Of a DNA stretch of 64,000 nt, positions 53,694-63,484 are shown piece after piece (the first letter of the stretch is position 1; every line of letters begins with the position of its first letter). The notes beneath the pieces were generated by a model. It saw nothing but the letters and a program-made list of their open reading frames with translations. It ran no database searches and was not told the DNA's origin. Position numbers and translations under genes: made by a program. This stretch comes from Burkholderia sp. 9120 (GTDB lineage Bacteria; Pseudomonadota; Gammaproteobacteria; Burkholderiales; Burkholderiaceae): NCBI RefSeq assembly GCF_000745015.1, contig NZ_JQNA01000002.1:4712001-4776000 (forward strand). The letters are read 5' to 3'.

Positions 53694-55463
53694 ATGCTTT
53701 CCACAAGCGCAACCGGACACCGCGACGCCCCGTTGCTCGCGGCCGACGGCGGCTCCATCGGCGCGCTTCCGCGCGGCGGTCTGCAGCCGTTCGCGGGGCT
53801 GCTGCGCTGGCTCGTCGTCGCGGTGCTGACCATCGCGGTGGCGCTGCCGCTCGGCTTCATCCTGTTTCAGAGCGTGTTGAACGCACCGTTCTTCGACGCC
53901 AAACGCACGCTCGGTCTCACCGGCTTCGAATTCATTTTCAGCGATCCCGACTTCTGGTCCGCGCTGAAAAACTCGTTCGTGATCGCCGCCGGCATGCTGT
54001 TCATTTCGATTCCGCTCGGCGGCGTTCTCGCGTTCCTGATGGTGCGTACCGATCTGCCCGGCCGCCGCTGGCTCGAACCGCTGCTGCTCACCCCCGTGTT
54101 CGTCTCGCCGATGGTGCTCGCATTCGGCTACGTGGTCGCGGCCGGTCCGGTCGGTTTCTACTCGGTGTGGTGGAAAGAACTGTTCGGCACCGCCGAAGCG
54201 CCGTGGTCCGTCTACTCGATTCTCGCGATCACGGTGATCGTCGGCTTGACGCATGTGCCGCACGTGTACCTGTATTCGTCGGCGGCGCTGCGCAATCTCG
54301 GCTCGGACGTCGAGGAAGCGGCACGCGTCGCCGGCGCGCGGCCGTTTCGCGTCGCGCTCGACGTGAGCCTGCCGATGACATTGCCCGCACTGCTGTTCGC
54401 CGGCGTCCTCGTGTTCTTTCTCGGCTTCGAAGTGTTCGGCCTGCCGCTCGTGCTGGGCGACCCCGAAGGGCACCTCGTGCTGGCCACCTATCTGTACAAG
54501 CTCACCAACAAACTCGGCGTGCCGTCGTATCACCTGATGGCCGCGGTCGCGGTGTGCATTGTCGCGATCACGTTCCCGCTGGTGCTGCTGCAACGGCGCT
54601 TGCTGAAGAGCGCGAATCGCTTCGTCACCGTCAAAGGTAAGGCGGGACGTCAGACCGTGTTGCCGCTCGGCGCGTGGCGCTGGGTCGCATTGGCGATCGT
54701 CGCGCTGTGGCTGATGCTGACCGTGTTCGTGCCGCTCTCCGGCATCACGTTGCGCGCGTTCGTCACCAACTGGGGCGAAGGCGTGCATCTCGCCGACGTG
54801 CTGACGCTCGCCAACTTCACCGAACTGTTCGAGCAGGACAACCTGGTCCGCGCGATTCTGAACACGCTCGGCATGGGTGTGCTCGGCGGCGCGCTGGCGG
54901 TGGGCTTCTATTCGCTGGTCGCGTTCGCGGGGCATCGCCGCAACGATTGGGCGACACGTCTGCTCGATTACCTCGTGCTGCTGCCGCGCGCGGTGCCGGG
55001 CTTGCTCGCCGGTCTCGCGTTCCTGTGGATCTTTCTGTTCGTGCCCGGCCTGAAGGAACTGAAGAACTCCATGTGGAGCATCTGGATCGCGTACACGGTC
55101 GTGTGGCTCGCATACGGCATGCGTCTGATTCAAAGCGCGCTGCTCCAGGTCGGCCCCGAACTCGAGGAAGCCGGACGCAGCGTCGGCGCCACGCGTGCGC
55201 GCGTCAGCCTCGACGTCACGCTGCCGCTCGTGCGATTCGGTCTGCTCGCGGCGTGGCTGCTGATTTTCATGATTTTCGAGCGCGAATACTCGACCGCCGT
55301 CTATCTGCTCTCGCCCGGCACCGAAGTGATCGGCGCGCTGCTGGTGTCGCTGTGGGCGACCGGCGCGGTCGATCAGGTCGCCGCGCTTTCTGTCATCAAC
55401 ATCGCGATGGTCGGCGTCGGACTCGGCGTCGCTCTGCGCTTCGGAGTGAAATTGCATGGATAA
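53694..55463 (+). CDS. ABC transporter permease, double-domain (FbpB-type)
   Basis: 589 residues with about 12 membrane helices in two tandem BPD_transp_1 domains. The EAA-like cytoplasmic loops are visible in both halves (DVEEAARVAGARPFRVALDV and ELEEAGRSVGATRARVSLDV). It forms the channel of the importer. The ATG at 53694 has AGGGGGA ahead. Its 3' end overlaps the ATPase gene by eight bases. The fused form replaces a two-gene permease pair. Confidence 0.93.
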   Translation: MLSTSATGHRDAPLLAADGGSIGALPRGGLQPFAGLLRWLVVAVLTIAVALPLGFILFQSVLNAPFFDAKRTLGLTGFEFIFSDPDFWSALKNSFVIAAGMLFISIPLGGVLAFLMVRTDLPGRRWLEPLLLTPVFVSPMVLAFGYVVAAGPVGFYSVWWKELFGTAEAPWSVYSILAITVIVGLTHVPHVYLYSSAALRNLGSDVEEAARVAGARPFRVALDVSLPMTLPALLFAGVLVFFLGFEVFGLPLVLGDPEGHLVLATYLYKLTNKLGVPSYHLMAAVAVCIVAITFPLVLLQRRLLKSANRFVTVKGKAGRQTVLPLGAWRWVALAIVALWLMLTVFVPLSGITLRAFVTNWGEGVHLADVLTLANFTELFEQDNLVRAILNTLGMGVLGGALAVGFYSLVAFAGHRRNDWATRLLDYLVLLPRAVPGLLAGLAFLWIFLFVPGLKELKNSMWSIWIAYTVVWLAYGMRLIQSALLQVGPELEEAGRSVGATRARVSLDVTLPLVRFGLLAAWLLIFMIFEREYSTAVYLLSPGTEVIGALLVSLWATGAVDQVAALSVINIAMVGVGLGVALRFGVKLHG

Positions 55464-56523
55464 GCTCTCGGTCGACAACCTCTTTCTGAGCTATGGCGAC
55501 AACCCGATTCTGAAGGGCGTGTCGTTCGATCTGAACCCCGGCGAAGTGGTTTGCCTGCTGGGTGCATCGGGCAGCGGCAAGACCACGTTGCTGCGCGCGG
55601 TGGCCGGTCTCGAACAACCGTCGTCGGGACGTATCGAACTCGACGGCAAAACGTTTTTCGACGGCGCGAAGCATGTCGATCTGCCGGTCGAGCAGCGCTC
55701 GCTCGGGCTCGTGTTTCAGTCTTACGCGCTGTGGCCGCATCGCACGGTGGCGGATAACGTCGGCTATGGATTGAAGCTGCGGCGCGTGTCCGGCGCGGAG
55801 CAGAAAAAGCGCGTGCAGGCCGCGCTCGATCAACTCGGCCTCGGCGATCTTGCAGCGCGCTATCCGTATCAACTGTCGGGCGGTCAGCAGCAGCGTGTGG
55901 CAATTGCACGCGCGCTGGTCTACAACCCGCCGGTGATTCTGCTCGACGAGCCGCTGTCGAATCTCGACGCCAAGCTGCGCGAAGAAGCGCGCGCGTGGCT
56001 GCGTGAACTGATCGTGTCGCTGGGGCTTTCCGCGCTGTGCGTGACGCACGACCAGACCGAAGCGATGGCCATGTCCGATCGCATCCTGCTGTTGCGCAAC
56101 GGCCGTATCGAGCAGGAAGGCACGCCCGCCGAACTGTATGGCGCGCCCCGCTCGCTCTACACGGCGGAGTTCATGGGCAGCAACAACCGCATCGATGCGC
56201 GCGTGGCGTCCGTGGACGGCGAACGCGTGACGCTCACCGGCGACGGCTGGCAATTGCAGGCGCAAGCGCGCGAAGCGCTCACCACGGGACAGAACGCGCA
56301 GGCTGTGATTCGCCTCGAACGCGTGCAAGTTGCCGATGGTCCCGGCGCGAATCGCCTCGAAGCCGATCTGATTACGTCGATGTATCTCGGCGACCGTTGG
56401 GAATACCTGTTCCATTGCGGCGATCTGCGTCTGCGCGCGTTCGGTTCCGTGCCGCGCGCGGCGGGCCGTCACTGGATCGAATTTCCCGCTAACGATTGCT
56501 GGGCGTTCGCCCAGGCGAGTTGA
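55456..56523 (+). CDS. ABC transporter ATP-binding protein (FbpC/AfuC-type)
   Basis: 355 residues. Walker A GASGSGKTT starts at residue 36, the signature LSGGQQQRVAIARAL follows, and Walker B is VILLDEPLSNLD. The C-terminal 110 residues form a TOBE-type regulatory domain (RIDARVASVDGERVTLTGDG, VIRLERVQVADGPG). It energises the double permease, with which it overlaps by eight bases. The substrate cannot be told from this gene. Confidence 0.95.
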   Translation: MDKLSVDNLFLSYGDNPILKGVSFDLNPGEVVCLLGASGSGKTTLLRAVAGLEQPSSGRIELDGKTFFDGAKHVDLPVEQRSLGLVFQSYALWPHRTVADNVGYGLKLRRVSGAEQKKRVQAALDQLGLGDLAARYPYQLSGGQQQRVAIARALVYNPPVILLDEPLSNLDAKLREEARAWLRELIVSLGLSALCVTHDQTEAMAMSDRILLLRNGRIEQEGTPAELYGAPRSLYTAEFMGSNNRIDARVASVDGERVTLTGDGWQLQAQAREALTTGQNAQAVIRLERVQVADGPGANRLEADLITSMYLGDRWEYLFHCGDLRLRAFGSVPRAAGRHWIEFPANDCWAFAQAS

Positions 56524-56587
56524 CGCGCGCGCGTCGCTCACGAAAAGCAGCAACCGAAGCAAAAAAACCAACCACCGGAGACAGTAG

Positions 56588-57682
56588 ATGAAGTGGAGCA
56601 TGAAGAAGGCGACCCTCGGCGTGACCTGCGCCGGCCTCGCGGGATTGGCAGGATTTGCCGGGTTCGCGACCAGCGCCCAGGCGCAATCGAGCGTGACGTT
56701 GTACGGCATTGTCGATGCGGGTATCGAATACGTGAACCACGCGAGTGCGGACGGCAGCGCGACGCGTCTCGTGTCGGGCGGCAAGAACACCTCGCGCTGG
56801 GGCTTGCGCGGCGTCGAGGATCTGGGCAGCGGGCTGAAGGCGATCTTCCAGTTGGAAAGCGGCATCAACATCGCGAACGGCCAGTTCGACGACAGTACCG
56901 GCGCGATCTTCGACCGTCGTGCGACCATCGGCCTGAAGAACCGCTTCGGGCAAATCACGGTGGGCCGCAATTTCACGACCACGTACGACTACATGCTTCA
57001 GTTCGACCCGATGGGTTACGCGCCGAACTACTCGTGGGCGAGTTCATCGACCGCGACGGGCGGCCGCAAGGACGGTCTGTTTTCGCGTTCGTCCAATGCA
57101 GTGCGTTACGACGGCATGTTCTCGGGCGTCAAGATCGGTGCGATGTACGGCTTCGGCAATGTGCCGGGCAGTCTGAAATCGAGCTCGAAGTACGACTTCG
57201 GCCTCGGCTACGAAACGGGTCCGTTCGCCGCGGTCGTGACTTTCGACCGGCAGAATGGCGCGTACGACAGCGTCACGCCGATCGACAGCACCAACTACAT
57301 TCAAGGCATCCACGCCGGTTTGAGCTACGACTTCGGCGCGGTGAAGGCGATGGCGGGTTACCGGAATTACCGGCGTACGTTCCATACCTCCGCGCCGACG
57401 CAGCGCAGCGATATGGTTTGGGTCGGCGGGCAGTACGATGTGACGCCGTTCGTCTCGGTGTTCGCGGCGGTCTACCATCAGGACATCAAGGACGCGAGCG
57501 ACGCCGATCCGACGCTATTCTCGCTGCGCGCGCAGTACGCGTTGTCGAAGCGCACGGTGCTGTATATGGCGGGGGGTTATGCGATGGCGAAGCATGACAA
57601 GGCGGTGAGTCTGTCGCGCGATCTGACGGGTGCCGCGGATACGCAGACGGGGGTGACGGCGGGGATTCAGCACCGGTTTTAA
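56588..57682 (+). CDS. Gram-negative porin (OmpC family)
   Basis: A 364-residue outer-membrane beta barrel. The signal peptide (about 33 residues, with a GLAGLAGFAGFA hydrophobic core and AQAQ cleavage) is followed by SSVTLYGIVDAGIEYVNHAS, the diagnostic start of the Burkholderia porin family, and by DLGSGLKAIFQLESGINI. The last residues (TGVTAGIQHRF) end in Phe, as required for outer-membrane insertion. It lies 64 bases after the ABC ATPase gene on the same strand, so it may be co-transcribed and supply the outer-membrane entry path for that importer. A long hairpin follows it. Confidence 0.95.
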   Translation: MKWSMKKATLGVTCAGLAGLAGFAGFATSAQAQSSVTLYGIVDAGIEYVNHASADGSATRLVSGGKNTSRWGLRGVEDLGSGLKAIFQLESGINIANGQFDDSTGAIFDRRATIGLKNRFGQITVGRNFTTTYDYMLQFDPMGYAPNYSWASSSTATGGRKDGLFSRSSNAVRYDGMFSGVKIGAMYGFGNVPGSLKSSSKYDFGLGYETGPFAAVVTFDRQNGAYDSVTPIDSTNYIQGIHAGLSYDFGAVKAMAGYRNYRRTFHTSAPTQRSDMVWVGGQYDVTPFVSVFAAVYHQDIKDASDADPTLFSLRAQYALSKRTVLYMAGGYAMAKHDKAVSLSRDLTGAADTQTGVTAGIQHRF

Positions 57683-57715
57683 GTCGGCGGTCAGCTTGGA
57701 TAGTCACTAAAGCGT

Positions 57716-57755
57716 ACGAGGCGTGCCGGGAGTTTTATCGCCCGGCACGCCTCGT
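57716..57755. terminator. Long hairpin between convergent porin and rhamnose genes
   Basis: ACGAGGCGTGCCGGG and CCCGGCACGCCTCGT form a perfect 15-bp stem around a 10-base loop. It lies between the porin stop (57682) and the rhaS stop (57778) of the opposite strand, so it probably serves both convergent transcripts. Strong T runs are lacking on either side. Confidence 0.7.
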
Positions 57756-57777
57756 CCCTTGCTAAAGGCTTTTCCGC

Positions 57778-58785
57778 TTAGAAATTGAAGTTGTCGATAT
57801 TGCTCGAATCAAACGTGGTCGGCGGTCCGAGAATGATTTCGCCTTTCGGTCCGATCGTCCGCTTACCGAGCTTGCCGGCGTCGAACGACTCGCCTTCCTT
57901 ACCCGTGATCGTGCCCGACGCCAGCGCTGCCGCCGCATAAGCCGCCAGATAGCCCAACTGGTTCGGATCCCACAACTGGAACGCCTTCACCGTGCCGTTC
58001 TTCACGAACGCGCGCATCTGGTTCGGCGTGCCCAAGCCCGTCACCGCGACCTTGCCCTTGCTCGACGACGACGAGATATAACGCGCCGCCGCCGCGATAC
58101 CCACCGTGGTCGGCGCGACGATTGCCTTCAGATTCGGATACGCCTGCAACAAACCCTGCGTCTCGGTGAACGACTTCTGATCGTCGTCGTTGCCGTAGGC
58201 GATCTTGACGAGCTTGATCTTCGCGTACTCAGGCTTCTTCAGTTCCTCCTGCATCCACTTGATCCACGTGTTCTGATTGGTCGCGTTCGGCGTGGCCGAC
58301 AGCACCGCGAACTCGCCCTCGCCGCCCATCAGTTTGGCAACCAGTTGGACCTGACTGCGCCCAATCCCTTCCGCGTTCGCCTGGTTGACGAACAACTGGC
58401 GGCCTTCCGGCGCCGTGTCCGAGTCGAAGGTCACGACCTTGATGCCTTGCGACATCGCTTTCTTCAGATACGGCACCACCGCATTCGCGTCGTTGGCGGC
58501 GATCACGATCGCGTCCTGCCGTTGCGTGATCAACGTGTTGATGTATTGCACCTGCGACGACGCGCCCGCGTCCGACGGCCCTACTACCTTGCCTACGCCG
58601 CCGAATTCCTTGATCGCGGCGAGGCCGCCGTTGTCGGCAGTCACTTCGTACGGGTTGTTGATCTGCTTCGGCACGAAAGCGATTTTCAGGCCGCTTTTCA
58701 GATCCGCGGCGGACACCGCGCAACTGATCGCGAGCAACGCGACGCAAAGCGCGGCCGCGCCGGTGTGACGTAGAGGTTTGAACAT
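57778..58785 (-). CDS. rhaS: Rhamnose ABC transporter substrate-binding protein
   Basis: 335 residues. The signal peptide (FKPLRHTGAAALCVALLAIS then CAVSAA) is followed by the periplasmic sugar-binding fold (IAFVPKQINNPYEVTADNGG, IVIAANDANAVVPYLKKAMS, VVTFDSDTAPEGRQLFVNQA), closest to RhaS-type L-rhamnose binding proteins. It is the last gene of the leftward rhamnose operon (rhaM, lactonase, ATPase, two permeases, binding protein). Not to be confused with the E. coli RhaS regulator. Confidence 0.9.
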   Translation of the reverse strand: MFKPLRHTGAAALCVALLAISCAVSAADLKSGLKIAFVPKQINNPYEVTADNGGLAAIKEFGGVGKVVGPSDAGASSQVQYINTLITQRQDAIVIAANDANAVVPYLKKAMSQGIKVVTFDSDTAPEGRQLFVNQANAEGIGRSQVQLVAKLMGGEGEFAVLSATPNATNQNTWIKWMQEELKKPEYAKIKLVKIAYGNDDDQKSFTETQGLLQAYPNLKAIVAPTTVGIAAAARYISSSSSKGKVAVTGLGTPNQMRAFVKNGTVKAFQLWDPNQLGYLAAYAAAALASGTITGKEGESFDAGKLGKRTIGPKGEIILGPPTTFDSSNIDNFNF

Positions 58786-58870
58786 GAAGTGTCTCCTGCT
58801 TGTTGTTGGACGTGTTGGTGTCCGGGTTATCGGTCGTTGGACTTTCTCTTCGTGCACAGGGATAAAAACG

Positions 58871-59887
58871 TCATACGGAAGACGCGGACTTCGCGATGAA
58901 ACGCCGGTCGCGCGCCGCGCGCCAGCGGGCCACCAGATTCGGAATCAGCACCGAGGCCAGCAGCAGCACGCCGGTGACGATGGTCAGCGTTTCGCTGGAG
59001 ACGTCGTCGAGCGTCAGCGCGTTTTTCAGCACGCCGATAATCAGCAGCGACAGCAGCACGCCGATCATCGAGCCGCGTCCACCGAAAATGCTCACGCCGC
59101 CGAACAGCACTGCGGCAATCACCGACAACTCGAAGCCTTCGCCGTTGTCGCCGCGCGCACTGGTGAAGCGCAGCGTGTAGACCACGCCCGCCAACGCGCT
59201 CATTGCGCCGGACAACACGAACAAACGCAGCCTGAGTTTCGCCACTTCGATGCCGGAGAACGCAGCAGCGGTCGGATTCGCGCCGATCCCGTAAAGACTG
59301 CGGCCGAATGCGGTGGATTGCAGCAACACGGTGAACAACACCGCGCCGACGATCACGATCACGAACGGCAACGGAATGAAACTCGCGCCGAGCGTGTCCA
59401 TGCCGAACGCCGTATAGCCCGCCGGAAAATCCGCCACGGCCTGATCGCCGAGCAGCACATAGGCCAGCCCGCGAAACAGCGCCAGCGTGCCGATCGTGAC
59501 CGCGAGCGAAGGCAGATTGAGCTTGACGATCACGAGGCCGTTCAACAAACCGGCCAGCGCGCCGGCAATCACCACGAGCACGATCACGACGGGCATCGGC
59601 AAGCCCATATGCCACAGCACGCCCATCAACGCGCTGGAAGCGCCGAGCACGGACGCCACCGACAGATCGATTTCGGCGGCGACGATGATCAGCGTCATCG
59701 GCAGCGCCATCAACGCGATCTCGGTCAGATCGGCGAGCACGTTGCTCAGATTCGCGCCGCTCAGGAACACCGGCGACAACGCGCGGCCGAGTATCAGCGA
59801 CGCAATCAGCACGATCACCAGCAACACTTCCCATTGCAGCGGCGTTTCGCGTTTGCGCGTGAGCAGCGCGGAATCGGGTTTAGCCAT
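58871..59887 (-). CDS. rhaQ: Rhamnose ABC transporter permease RhaQ
   Basis: 338 residues of the BPD_transp_2 (RbsC-like) family with about 8-10 membrane helices. ALPMTLIIVAAEIDLSVASV is the family signature near the first third, and GLVIVKLNLPSLAVTIGTLA a later one. It forms half of the inner-membrane channel with RhaP. The gene overlaps rhaP by eight bases. Which of the two permeases corresponds to RhaQ or RhaP is by similarity and order only. Confidence 0.87.
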   Translation of the reverse strand: MAKPDSALLTRKRETPLQWEVLLVIVLIASLILGRALSPVFLSGANLSNVLADLTEIALMALPMTLIIVAAEIDLSVASVLGASSALMGVLWHMGLPMPVVIVLVVIAGALAGLLNGLVIVKLNLPSLAVTIGTLALFRGLAYVLLGDQAVADFPAGYTAFGMDTLGASFIPLPFVIVIVGAVLFTVLLQSTAFGRSLYGIGANPTAAAFSGIEVAKLRLRLFVLSGAMSALAGVVYTLRFTSARGDNGEGFELSVIAAVLFGGVSIFGGRGSMIGVLLSLLIIGVLKNALTLDDVSSETLTIVTGVLLLASVLIPNLVARWRAARDRRFIAKSASSV

Positions 59888-60938
59888 GATCGCGTTTCCT
59901 CATCATGCGTTTGGCGACGGAGCGGGCCAGCAAGGTATCCGCGGTGATGGCGGCGACGATCAGCGCGCCTTGAATCGCCTGCTCCCAGAACGGCGACACG
60001 TGCAGCACGACCAGCGCGATGCTGATCACGCCGAGCACCAGCGCGCCGAGTGTGGCGCCGAGAATCGTGCCGACGCCGCCGGTAATCGCGACGCTACCCA
60101 CCACGGCAGCGGCGACGACCTGCAGTTCGATGCCCTTCGCGGTACTCGCGTCGACGGTGCCGAAACGGGCCAGCCACAACGCGCCGGCAAAACCGGCAAT
60201 CGCGCCGGAGAGGAGAAAACCTGCCATCACGCGACGCTCGACGTTCACGCCGGCGAGTCGCGCGGCTTCGGGATTCGAACCGATCGCGTAGTGCTCGCGG
60301 CCGCCGCGAAACTGCTTCAGATACACGGCAAGGCCAAGCAGCACCACGAAGGCGATCAGCGCGAGCGTCGGAATGCCGAGCAGCGTGCCGGTCGCGAGCC
60401 GCGAATACGCGTCGGGCAAACTGGTCGCGTTGATCTGGCCGCCGTGCACCCACGCGTAATCCGCGCCACGAAAGATGTACAGCGTGGAGAGCGTCGCCAC
60501 CAGCGACGGCACGCGCCCCACCGCGACCAGCAGCGCGTTGATGCTGCCCGCCACGAGACCGATCGCGAGCCCCGCCACCAACGCGACAAGCACGGGCATA
60601 TGGGGAAACGCGACATACAGACTGCCGACCGCATACGCGCTGATGCCGACCGTCGAGCCCACCGAGAGATCGATGTGCCGCATCAGGATCACCACCGTCA
60701 TACCGGCGGTCAGCAAACTGATGATCGACACGTTGAGCAGCACGTCGCGCAGATTCTGCAGATTCAGGAACTGGGGCTTCGCGAGTCCCGTACCGACGAT
60801 CAACAGAATCAGCACGACGAACAGCGTGGTTTCCCGGCTCTTCGCGATGCCCGCCACAAAACCGCCGGGCGTGCCCGCATTGCGCTTCGACAGCGGCGGC
60901 TGAACCGGCGCGGGATGAGTGGAAGAATGGCGCATCAT
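59880..60938 (-). CDS. rhaP: Rhamnose ABC transporter permease RhaP
   Basis: 352 residues, BPD_transp_2 family. [20 protein letters not shown] is the signature segment, and [20 protein letters not shown] and [20 protein letters not shown] follow. A Pro/Arg-rich cytoplasmic N-terminus of about 30 residues precedes the first helix. It overlaps the ATPase gene upstream by four bases and rhaQ downstream by eight, consistent with coupled translation of the transporter. Confidence 0.87.
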   Translation of the reverse strand: MMRHSSTHPAPVQPPLSKRNAGTPGGFVAGIAKSRETTLFVVLILLIVGTGLAKPQFLNLQNLRDVLLNVSIISLLTAGMTVVILMRHIDLSVGSTVGISAYAVGSLYVAFPHMPVLVALVAGLAIGLVAGSINALLVAVGRVPSLVATLSTLYIFRGADYAWVHGGQINATSLPDAYSRLATGTLLGIPTLALIAFVVLLGLAVYLKQFRGGREHYAIGSNPEAARLAGVNVERRVMAGFLLSGAIAGFAGALWLARFGTVDASTAKGIELQVVAAAVVGSVAITGGVGTILGATLGALVLGVISIALVVLHVSPFWEQAIQGALIVAAITADTLLARSVAKRMMRKRDHG

Positions 60939-62464
60939 GCTGCGTTCCCCAACGGTGGAATCGGTTGGCCGAGTGCCGCCGCCATGATGCGTTCCTCGTC
61001 GGCTTCGGCGCGTGCGATATCCGCGCTGATCCGCCCTTCGTGCATCACCAGTACGCGGTCTGCCATGCCGAGCACTTCCGGCAATTCACTCGAAATCATC
61101 AGCACGGCCATGCCGTCGCGCACCAGTTCGGCGAGCGCGCTGTACACCTCCGCTTTAGCGCCGACGTCTATGCCGCGCGTGGGTTCGTCGATGATCAGCA
61201 CTTTCGGGCCGGTGGCCAGCCATTTACCGAGCACGACCTTCTGCTGATTGCCGCCCGACAGCGTGCCGACCGGCGCATTTGGATCGCCCGCTTTGAGGCG
61301 TAGCCGCGTGCCCCATTGATTGGCGAGTTGCGTCTCGCTACGGGTCGAAATCAGACCGTGTTTGACGAGCCGCCCGAGTACCGTCATCGACGCATTGCGC
61401 GCGATGCTCAACTCCAACGCCAGCCCCTGCTGCCGACGATCTTCCGGCACCAGCGCAAGCCCCGCTCGCACGGCGGCGGCCGGCCGGCCCGCCGTCAAAC
61501 GCTCGCCTGCAATCCAGATCTCGCCCGAGTCGAGCGGGTCGATACCGAAGATCGCCCGCGCCACTTCGCTGCGCCCCGCGCCCACCAGACCGGCCAGCGC
61601 GACGATCTCGCCCGCGCGCACGTCGAACGAAATGTCCTTGAATACGCCGACGCGCGTGAGCTTGCGCACCGATAGCCGCACGTCGCCCGGTGGCCGCTCG
61701 GCCTTCGGATAGAAGGTCTCCAGATCGCGGCCGACCATCTTTGCGACGATCGACTCCGTGCTGAGATCGGCGGTCAAACCGTCGAACACTTTGGCGCCGT
61801 CGCGCATGATCGTGACGCGCTGTGTCAGCGTGAACACTTCGTCGAGCCGGTGCGTGATGAACAGAATCGCCACGTCGCGCTCGCGCAGCTTGCGTACGAT
61901 CGCGAAGAGCCGTTCCACTTCGGGCAGCGACAAGGCCGCCGTGGGTTCGTCCATGATCAGCACGTTCGCGTTCAGCGACAAGGCCTTGGCGATTTCGATC
62001 ACCTGCTGGTCCGCGATCGACAAACCGCGCACCAGTTGATCGGCGCGCAGATCGACACCGAGCGACGCGAGCAGGCCGTCCACCTCGCGACGCATCGCGT
62101 CGTACTGAATGCGGCCGATGCGGTCGACCGGCTGCCGTCCCATGAAGATGTTCTCCGCGATCGAGAGGTCGAAGAACAGCGTCGGTTCCTGATAGATCAC
62201 CGCGAGCCCGGCGTCGCGTGCTTCGGCGGGTGTCGCGAAGCGGCGCGCCACGCCGTCCACCAGCAACTCGCCGGTATCGGGTTGATGCACGCCGGCGAGA
62301 ATCTTCACGAGTGTCGATTTGCCCGCGCCGTTTTCGCCGAGCAACGCATGCACCTCCCCCGGCCACAGCGAGAGATCGCCTTCCGAGAGCGCGCGGACCC
62401 GGCCGAACGATTTGCTTGCATGCCGCAATTCAAGCCTCGGCACGGCGGATGTGGATTGCTGCAC
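60935..62464 (-). CDS. rhaT: Rhamnose ABC transporter ATP-binding protein
   Basis: 509 residues with two tandem ATPase domains, the RbsA/XylG layout. Domain 1 has Walker [12 protein letters not shown] and Walker [11 protein letters not shown]. Domain 2 has a degenerate Walker A ([14 protein letters not shown], without the usual Lys) and the signature [15 protein letters not shown], then [16 protein letters not shown] degenerate second site is normal in this family. It energises sugar uptake with the two permeases. The name follows the Rhizobium rhaSTPQ system and is unrelated to the E. coli RhaT symporter. Confidence 0.88.
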   Translation of the reverse strand: MQQSTSAVPRLELRHASKSFGRVRALSEGDLSLWPGEVHALLGENGAGKSTLVKILAGVHQPDTGELLVDGVARRFATPAEARDAGLAVIYQEPTLFFDLSIAENIFMGRQPVDRIGRIQYDAMRREVDGLLASLGVDLRADQLVRGLSIADQQVIEIAKALSLNANVLIMDEPTAALSLPEVERLFAIVRKLRERDVAILFITHRLDEVFTLTQRVTIMRDGAKVFDGLTADLSTESIVAKMVGRDLETFYPKAERPPGDVRLSVRKLTRVGVFKDISFDVRAGEIVALAGLVGAGRSEVARAIFGIDPLDSGEIWIAGERLTAGRPAAAVRAGLALVPEDRRQQGLALELSIARNASMTVLGRLVKHGLISTRSETQLANQWGTRLRLKAGDPNAPVGTLSGGNQQKVVLGKWLATGPKVLIIDEPTRGIDVGAKAEVYSALAELVRDGMAVLMISSELPEVLGMADRVLVMHEGRISADIARAEADEERIMAAALGQPIPPLGNAA

Positions 62465-62517
62465 TGCGTGTCTCCTTCCTGTTTCTCATGGCCGACCGTA
62501 CGGGATGCATTGACTAC

Positions 62518-62535
62518 ATTTGAATGCATTTAAAT
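62518..62535. promoter_or_regulatory. AT-rich near-palindrome between the lactonase gene and rhaT
   Basis: The 18 bases ATTTGAATGCATTTAAAT are symmetric at 16 of 18 positions, centred on ATGCAT. They overlap the lactonase stop codon and lie about 55 bases upstream of the ATPase start. An AT-rich palindrome in GC-rich DNA suggests an operator or an internal promoter element for the transporter genes. Confidence 0.45.
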
Positions 62536-63423
62536 CCGGTAACAACGTTCTGCATTGCGGCGAAACAACGCCTCTTTTTCCGCGACACTCGCGCCGTCGA
62601 CAATCGACGCATACGCGTGCCACAAGTCCGCGTAAGAACCAAACAACCGATCGACCGGGAAGTTCGACGCGAACATCGCCCGCTCCACGCCGAACGTATC
62701 GATCGTTTCGAGCACGTAGGGCCGCAGGCTTTCAACGCTCCACTGGTGATCGAACATGGCGAGTCCGCTGATCTTCACGGCGATATTCCTGCAACCGGCA
62801 AGCAAGCGCATGCCGTCGCGCCATGCGCGATAACCGGCCACGCTGTCGCGGTCTACGAACATGCCCGCATGGTTGATGATAAACAGCGTGTCGCCATGCG
62901 CGCGTGCCAGCGCTGCCGCGTCTTCCATCTGTGACGGATACAGTTGCAGATCGAACGACAGGTCGTAACGGCGCAGCAGCGCAAAATGTTCACGCCACTG
63001 CGGTTCGCGCATGTAATGGCGGCCGACGTAATCGAACAGCTTGTTGTCATGCACGTTCAGAATCTGACGGATGCCGCGCGTATTGGCGAATGCCGCGTGT
63101 GCTTCGAGCAGCGCCGGTGCGTTCGGCGCGGACAGATCCACCGCCGCGACGATCGCGTTCGGCATGCCGCGCGATTCTGTGCGGTCCGCGATGGACTGCA
63201 ACCAGCGCGTCTCTTCGACCGGATCGGCGGGATCGTGATTCGCCTCGACGTGCACCAGTTTCAGCACGTCGATGTCGCCCGCTTCGCCTAACAGATCGTC
63301 GAGCAGGTAGTCGTGTTTCAACTCGCGCGCGTCGCCGACGAACGACACGCCCGGGTTCTCCAGCCACGGATAGCGATGCGTTTTCAGATCCCACAAATGG
63401 ATATGCGAATCGACCACCTGCAT
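62530..63423 (-). CDS. Amidohydrolase; probable L-rhamnono/L-fucono-lactonase
   Basis: 297 residues of the amidohydrolase-2 (COG3618) family, a TIM barrel with VVDSHIHLWDLKTHRYPWLE at the start, HVEANHDPADPVEETRWLQ, INHAGMFVDRD and FASNFPVDRLFGSY near the end. In the rhamnose operon context it most likely opens L-rhamnono-1,4-lactone (or a related sugar lactone), a step of the non-phosphorylated rhamnose pathway. The start at 63423 has GGAG eight bases ahead. An ATG at 63480, four bases after the rhaM stop, is an alternative adding 19 residues. Confidence 0.85.
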   Translation of the reverse strand: MQVVDSHIHLWDLKTHRYPWLENPGVSFVGDARELKHDYLLDDLLGEAGDIDVLKLVHVEANHDPADPVEETRWLQSIADRTESRGMPNAIVAAVDLSAPNAPALLEAHAAFANTRGIRQILNVHDNKLFDYVGRHYMREPQWREHFALLRRYDLSFDLQLYPSQMEDAAALARAHGDTLFIINHAGMFVDRDSVAGYRAWRDGMRLLAGCRNIAVKISGLAMFDHQWSVESLRPYVLETIDTFGVERAMFASNFPVDRLFGSYADLWHAYASIVDGASVAEKEALFRRNAERCYRI

Positions 63424-63484
63424 GCGAGTTTCTCCGTGCGCTGTTGATCGTGGCGAACCTGCTGAGAGAGGCGCGTTCATCGGA

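Noticed and set aside
53649..55478. A 609-codon open frame opposite the fused ABC permease
   Set aside because: Same GC-codon shadow effect; the plus-strand permease is certain and the antisense product is a His/Gln/Arg-rich low-complexity sequence.
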